Assembly (NCBI GenBank): GCA_964019135.1
Contig: CAXHSH010000579.1
Location: 20,001 to 84,000 of the forward strand
Length of the DNA stretch: 64,000 bases
Source of the DNA: Arenicola marina
Lineage: Eukaryota; Annelida; Polychaeta; Arenicolidae
Direction: 5' to 3'
Of the stretch, positions 59,943 through 64,000 are shown piece after piece. Below the pieces are notes generated by a model. It was not told the origin of the DNA. It saw nothing but the letters and a program-made list of their open reading frames with translations, and did not search any database. The translations under genes and the position numbers were made by a program. Position 1 is the stretch's first letter. Every line of letters starts with the position of its first letter.

Positions 59943-60609
59943 GCCTTGTAGTCACAAGCTGATCGTCAGCCGTCACAAGCTGATATCTAGCCGCCACAAG
60001 CTGATCGCCAGCCGCCACAAGCTGATCGTCAGCCGTCACAAGCTGATCAGCAGCCGTCACAAGCTGATTCGCAGCCGTCACAAGGTGATCGCCCGCCGCC
60101 ACAAGCTGATCGCCAGCCGCCACAAGCTGCTCGTCAGCCGTCGGAAGCTGATCGCCAGCCGCCACAAGCTGATCGTCAGCCGTCACAAGCTGATCGCCAG
60201 CCGTCGCAAGCTGATCGCCAGCCGCCACAAGCTGATCGCCAGCCGTCGCAAGCTGATCGTCAGCCGTCACAAGCTAATATCTAGTCGCCAAAAGCTGATC
60301 GCCAGCCGTCGCAAGCTGATCGTCAGCCGTCACAAGCTGATCAGCAGCCGTCACAAGCTGATTAGCAGCCGCCACAAGCTGATCGTCAGCCGTCAAAAGC
60401 TGATCGTCAGCCGTCACAAACTGATCGCCCGCCGCCCCAAGCTTATCGCCAGCCGCCACAAGCTGATCGCCAGCCGCCACAAGCTGATCGTCAGCCGTCA
60501 CAAGCTGATCGCCAGCCGTCACAAGCTGATCGCCAGCCGCCACAAGCTGATCGCCAGCCGTCGCAAGCTGATCGTCAGCCGTCACAAGCTGATATCTAGC
60601 CGCCACTAG
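59926..60609 (+). other. Open frame spanning the 5S/minisatellite junction (probably not a gene)
   Basis: It has 227 codons from an ATG in the leftover 5S spacer, then a basic heptad (HKLIVSR-like) to a TAG created by AAG to TAG in one monomer. Composition is extreme (Lys, Arg, His, Ile, Leu, Ser only) and follows from the 21-bp repeat. There is no promoter, intron or domain evidence. The matching frame recurs as shorter stretches at 60799-61218, 61492-61911 and 62836-63444. Confidence 0.15.
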
Positions 60610-60882
60610 CTGATTGCCAGCCGTAGCAAGCTGATCGCCAGCCGTCGCAAGCTGATTAGCAGCCGCCACAAGCTGATCGTCAGCCGTCAAAAGCTGAGCG
60701 TCAGCCGTCACAAGCCGATCGCCCGCCGCCACAAGCTTATCGCCAGCCGCCACAAGCTGATCGCCAGCCGCCACAAGCTCATCGTCAGCCGTCACAAGAT
60801 GATCGCCAGCCGTCGCAAGCTGATCGCCAGCCGCCACAAGCTGATCGCCAGCCGTCGCAAGCTGATCGTCAGCCGTCACAAG
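60274..60882. repeat. Minisatellite higher-order unit 1 (609 bp, 29 monomers)
   Basis: Boundaries are set at the diagnostic AAGCTAATATCTAG monomer. This unit is four monomers shorter than the 693-bp form. Its boundary monomer has TAGTCGCCAAAAG, unlike the others. Confidence 0.85.
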
Positions 60883-61575
60883 CTAATATCTAGCCGCCAC
60901 AAGCTGATCGTCAGCCGTCGCAAGCTGATCGTCAGCCGTCACAAGCTGATCAGCAGCCGTCACAAGCTGATTAGCAGCCGCCACAAGCTGATCGTCAGCC
61001 GTCAAAAGCTGATCGTCAGCCGTCACAAGCTGATCGCCCGCCGCCACAAGCTTATCGCCAGCCGCCACAAGCTGATCGCCAGCCGCCACAAGCTGATCGT
61101 CAGCCGTCACAAGCTGATCGCCAGCCGTCACAAGCTGATCGCCAGCCGCCACAAGCTGATCGCCAGCCGTCGCAAGTTGATCGTCAGCCGTCACAAGCTG
61201 ATATCTAGCCGCCACTAGCTGATTGCTAGCCGTAGCAGGCTGATCGCCAGCCGTCGCAAGCTGATTAGCAGCCGCCACAAGCTGATCGTCAGCCGCCACA
61301 AGCTGATCGTCAGCCGTCACAAGCTGATCGCCCGCCGCCACAAGCTTATCGCCAGCCGCCACAAGCTTATCGCCAACCGCCACAAGCTCATCGTCAGCCG
61401 TCACAAGCTGATCGCCAGCCGTCACAAGCTGATCGCCAGCCGCCACAAGCTGATCGCCAACCGCCACAAGCTGATCGCCAGCCGTCGCAAGATGATCGCC
61501 AGCCGTCGCAAGCTGATCGCCAGCCGCCACAAGCTGATCGCCAGCCGTCGCAAGCTGATCGTCAGCCGTCACAAG
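60883..61575. repeat. Minisatellite higher-order unit 2 (693 bp, 33 monomers)
   Basis: Same variant order as the next unit, including AAGTTGATCG near 61175 and CCACTAGCTGATTG near 61211. Confidence 0.88.
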
Positions 61576-62268
61576 CTAATATCTAGCCGCCACAAGCTGA
61601 TCGCCAGCCGTCGCAAGCTGATCGTCAGCCGTCACAAGCTGATCAGCAGCCGTCACAAGCTGATTAGCAGCCGCCACAAGCTGATCGTCAGCCGTCAAAA
61701 GCTGATCGTCAGCCGTCACAAGCTGATCGCCCACCGCCACAAGCTTATCGCTAGCCGCCACAAGCTGATCGCCAGCCGCCACAAGCTGATCGTCAGCCGT
61801 CACAAGCTGATCGCCAGCCGTCACAAGCTGATCGCCAGCCGCCACAAGCTGATCGCCAGCCGTCGCAAGTTGATCGTCAGCCGTCACAAGCTGATATCTA
61901 GCCGCCACTAGCTGATTGCCAGCCGTAGCAAGCTGATCGCCAGCCGTCGCAAGCTGATTAGCAGCCGCCACCAGCTGATCGTCAGCCGTCAAAAGCTGAT
62001 CGTCAGCCGTAGCAAGCTGATCGCCAGCCGTCGCAAGCTGATCGCCAGCCGCCACAAGCTGATCAGCAGCCGTCACAAGCTGATCGCCAGCCGTCACAAG
62101 CTGATCGCCAGCCGCCACAAGCTGCTCGTCAGCCGTCGGAAGCTGATCGCCAGCCGCCACAAGCTGATCGTCAGCCGTCACAAGCTGATCGCCAGCCGTC
62201 GCAAGCTGATCGCCAGCCGCCACAAGCTGATCGCCAGCCGTCGCAAGCTGATCGTCAGCCGTCACAAG
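61576..62268. repeat. Minisatellite higher-order unit 3 (693 bp, 33 monomers)
   Basis: Parallel to unit 2 over its first half. The second half switches to a version with AAGCTGCTCGTC and GGAAGCTG monomers, also seen near 60120, 62890 and 63570. Confidence 0.88.
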
Positions 62269-63024
62269 CTAATATCTAGCCGCCACAAGCTGATCGCCAG
62301 CCGTCGCAAGCTGATCGTCAGCCGTCACAAGCTGATCAGCAGCCGTCACAAGCTGATTAGCAGCCGCCACAAGCTGATCGTCAGCCGTCAAAAGCTGATC
62401 GTCAGCCGTCACAAGCTGATCGCCCGCCGCCACAAGCTGATATCTAGCCGCCACAAGCTGATCGCCAGCCGTCGCAAGCTGATCGTCAGCCGTCACAAGC
62501 TGATCGCCAGCCGTCGCAAGCGGATCGCCAGCCGCCACAAGCTGATCGCCAGCCGCCACAAGCTGATCGTCAGCCGTCACAAGCAGATCAGCAGCCGTCA
62601 CAAGCTGATCGTCAGCCGCCACAAGCTGATCGCCAGCCGCCACAAGCTGATCGCCAGCCGCCACAAGCTGATCGTCAGCCGTCACAACCTGATCGTCAGC
62701 CGTCACAAGCTGATCGTCAGCCGTCACAAGCTGATATCTAGCCGCCACAAGCTGATCGCCAGCCGCCACAAGCTGATCGTCAGCCGTCACAAGCTGATCA
62801 GCAGCCGTCACCAGCTGATTAGCAGCCGTCACAAGGTGATCGCCCGCCGCCACAAGCTGATCGCCAGCCGCCACAAGCTGCTCGTCAGCCGTCGGAAGCT
62901 GATCGCCAGCCGCCACAAGCTGATCGTCAGCCGTCACAAGCTGATCGCCAGCCGTCGCAAGCTGATCGCCAGCCGCCACAAGCTGATCGCCAGCCGTCGC
63001 AAGCTGATCGTCAGCCGTCACAAG
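62269..63024. repeat. Minisatellite higher-order unit 4 (756 bp, 36 monomers)
   Basis: Three monomers longer than the 693-bp form. It has AAGCGGATCG at 62518 and two GATATCTAG monomers near 62440 and 62733. Confidence 0.85.
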
Positions 63025-63717
63025 CTAATATCTAGCCGCCACAAGCTGATCGCCAGCCGTCGCAAGCTGATCGTCAGCCGTCACAAGCTGATCAGCAGCC
63101 GTCACAAGCTGATTAGCAGCCGCCACAAGCTGATCGTCAGCCGTCAAAAGCTGATCGTCAGCCGTCACAAGCTGATCGCCCGCCGCCACAAGCTGATCGC
63201 CAGCCGCCACAAGCTGATCGCCAGCCGCCACAAGCTGATCGTCAGCCGTCACAAGCTGATCGCCAGCCGTCACAAGCTGATCGCCAGCCGTCACAAGCTG
63301 ATCGCCAGCCGCCACAAGCTCATCGTCAGCCGTCACAAGCTGATCGCCAGCCGTCACAAGCTGATCGCCAGCCGCCACAAGCTGATCGCCAGCCGTCGCA
63401 AGCTGATCGTCAGCCGTCACAAGCTGATATCTAGCCGCCACTAGCTGATTGCCAGCCGTAGCAAGCTGATCGCCAGCCGTCGCAAGCTGATCGCCAGCCG
63501 CCACAAGCTGATCAGCAGCCGTCACAAGCTGATCGCCAGCCGTCACAAGCTGATCGCCAGCCGCCACATGCTGCTCGTCAGCCGTCGGAAGCTGATCGCC
63601 AGCCGCCACAAGCTGATCGTCAGCCGTCACAAGCTGATCGCCAGCCGTCGCAAGCTGATCGCCAGCCGCCACAAGCTGATCGCCAGCCGTCGCAAGCTGA
63701 TCGTCAGCCGTCACAAG
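63025..63717. repeat. Minisatellite higher-order unit 5 (693 bp, 33 monomers)
   Basis: It resembles unit 3, with CCACTAGCTGATTG near 63437 and the AAGCTGATCGCC run extended. Confidence 0.85.
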
Positions 63718-64000
63718 CTAATATCTAGCCGCCACCAGCTGATCGCCAGCCGTCGCAAGCTGATCGTCAGCCGTCACAAGCTGATCAGCAGCCGTCACAA
63801 GCTGATTAGCAGCCGCCACAAGCTGATCGTCAGCCGTCAAAAGCTGATCGTCAGCCGTCACAAGCTGATCGCCCGCCGCCACAAGCTGATATCTAGCCGC
63901 CACAAGCTGATCGCCAGCCGTCGCAAGCTGATCGTCAGCCGTCACAAGCTGATCGCCAGCCGTCGCAAGCGGATCGCCAGCCGCCACAAGCTGATCGCCA
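63718..64000. repeat. Minisatellite higher-order unit 6 (partial)
   Basis: It starts as unit 4 does: AAGCGGATCG falls 249 bp from the boundary (63967) as in unit 4 (62518). The window ends inside it. Confidence 0.85.

Larger units (their letters stand above)
59773..63987 (-). other. Minus-strand acidic heptad frame with recurrent TAG stops (probably not a gene)
   Basis: One reading frame runs through the whole minisatellite on the - strand as DQLVTAD/GDQLVAA-like heptads with one Leu per seven residues. It is cut by TAG at 60274, 60883, 61576, 62269, 63025 and 63718 (lower coordinate of each), each a CAG-to-TAG change in the higher-order boundary monomer. No ATG occurs in this frame; the segments could only begin at GTG. 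Past 59943 the frame runs into the 5S spacer and gene and ends at 59773. Confidence 0.15.
59943..64000. repeat. 21-bp minisatellite, continues past window end
   Basis: About 193 monomers of 21 bp, each with AAGCTGAT followed by CGCCAGCCGTC- or CGTCAGCCGCC-type sequence. The AAGC landmark at 59956 recurs at exact multiples of 21 (for example 60271, 63715, 63967, 63988), so every length change in 4 kb is a whole number of monomers. Variation is concentrated at a few sites (GTC/GCC after GATC, GTC/GCC before ACAAG, ACA/GCA). Nearly every monomer contains AGCT and GATC. The monomer holds an inverted repeat, GCTGA-TCG-TCAGC, or the palindrome GCTGATCAGC in some versions. No link to a known satellite family is recognised. 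Confidence 0.95.

Noticed and set aside
59773..63987. Secreted or coiled-coil protein gene encoded by the minisatellite
   Set aside because: No ATG in the - frame, recurrent TAG in each higher-order unit, no flanking unique coding sequence or splice evidence in the window. The open frames follow from a stop-free 21-bp monomer.
59943..64000. CRISPR array
   Set aside because: The period is 21 bp with no spacer sequences; variation is spread within monomers, and the context is eukaryotic.
59943..64000. Telomeric repeat
   Set aside because: The 21-bp GC-rich monomer does not resemble TTAGGG-type repeats.

Overview
The window is almost entirely tandem repeat DNA and holds no convincing protein gene. 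Bases 1-59942 are one head-to-tail array of eukaryotic 5S ribosomal RNA genes, all on the + strand: 95 copies of a ~118-nt gene in a ~630-bp unit (gene plus ~512-bp spacer). Bases 59943-64000 are a different array, a 21-bp minisatellite organised into a higher-order repeat of mostly 693 bp. The 5S sequence (internal control region, GNRA-type loop, oligo-T terminator) and a tRNA-derived SINE show a eukaryotic nuclear genome. The gene body resembles 5S of invertebrate animals (mollusc, annelid or cnidarian type) as I know the family; I cannot name the species.

Layout: the window opens inside a spacer (1-243). Copy 1 is at 244-361, and copies then follow every 629-631 bp to copy 95 at 59702-59819. 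Exceptions are two 635-bp units with a 5-bp spacer insertion (after copies 7 and 13) and one 829-bp unit carrying a 188-bp SINE with an 11-bp target duplication (11288-11497). Gene and spacer variants travel together in blocks duplicated at several scales: 2-unit (1261 bp), 3-unit (~1890 bp), 5-unit (3152 bp), 6-unit (3781 and 3787 bp) and 7-unit (4412 bp), and long blocks repeated 15.1 kb and 18.9 kb apart. This is the pattern expected from unequal exchange and gene conversion.

The 5S copies fall into two structural classes. Thirty-seven have C17, which pairs with G61 in helix II. Fifty-eight have G17, which does not, and 21 of those also carry A18, a second mismatch. Some copies have changes in helices IV or V (G86A, C91A, G97A, C104G, C69A) and may be pseudogenes. 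Terminator tails come in discrete types (T9, T8, T7, T5-C-T, and rare T3-C-T3 and T4-C-T) that are linked to gene variants.

The last 5S spacer is cut at 59942 and passes directly into the minisatellite. All ~193 monomers stay in exact 21-bp phase to the window end. The + strand reads as a basic heptad (HKLIVSR-like) and the - strand as an acidic, leucine-bearing heptad (DQLVTAD-like). Each frame is broken by recurrent stop codons, and the - frame has no ATG, so I read this as satellite DNA rather than a gene, with moderate confidence.

Numbering used in the 5S entries: position 1 is base 244 in the first copy. Changes are given relative to that copy. 'Tail' means the bases after position 116.
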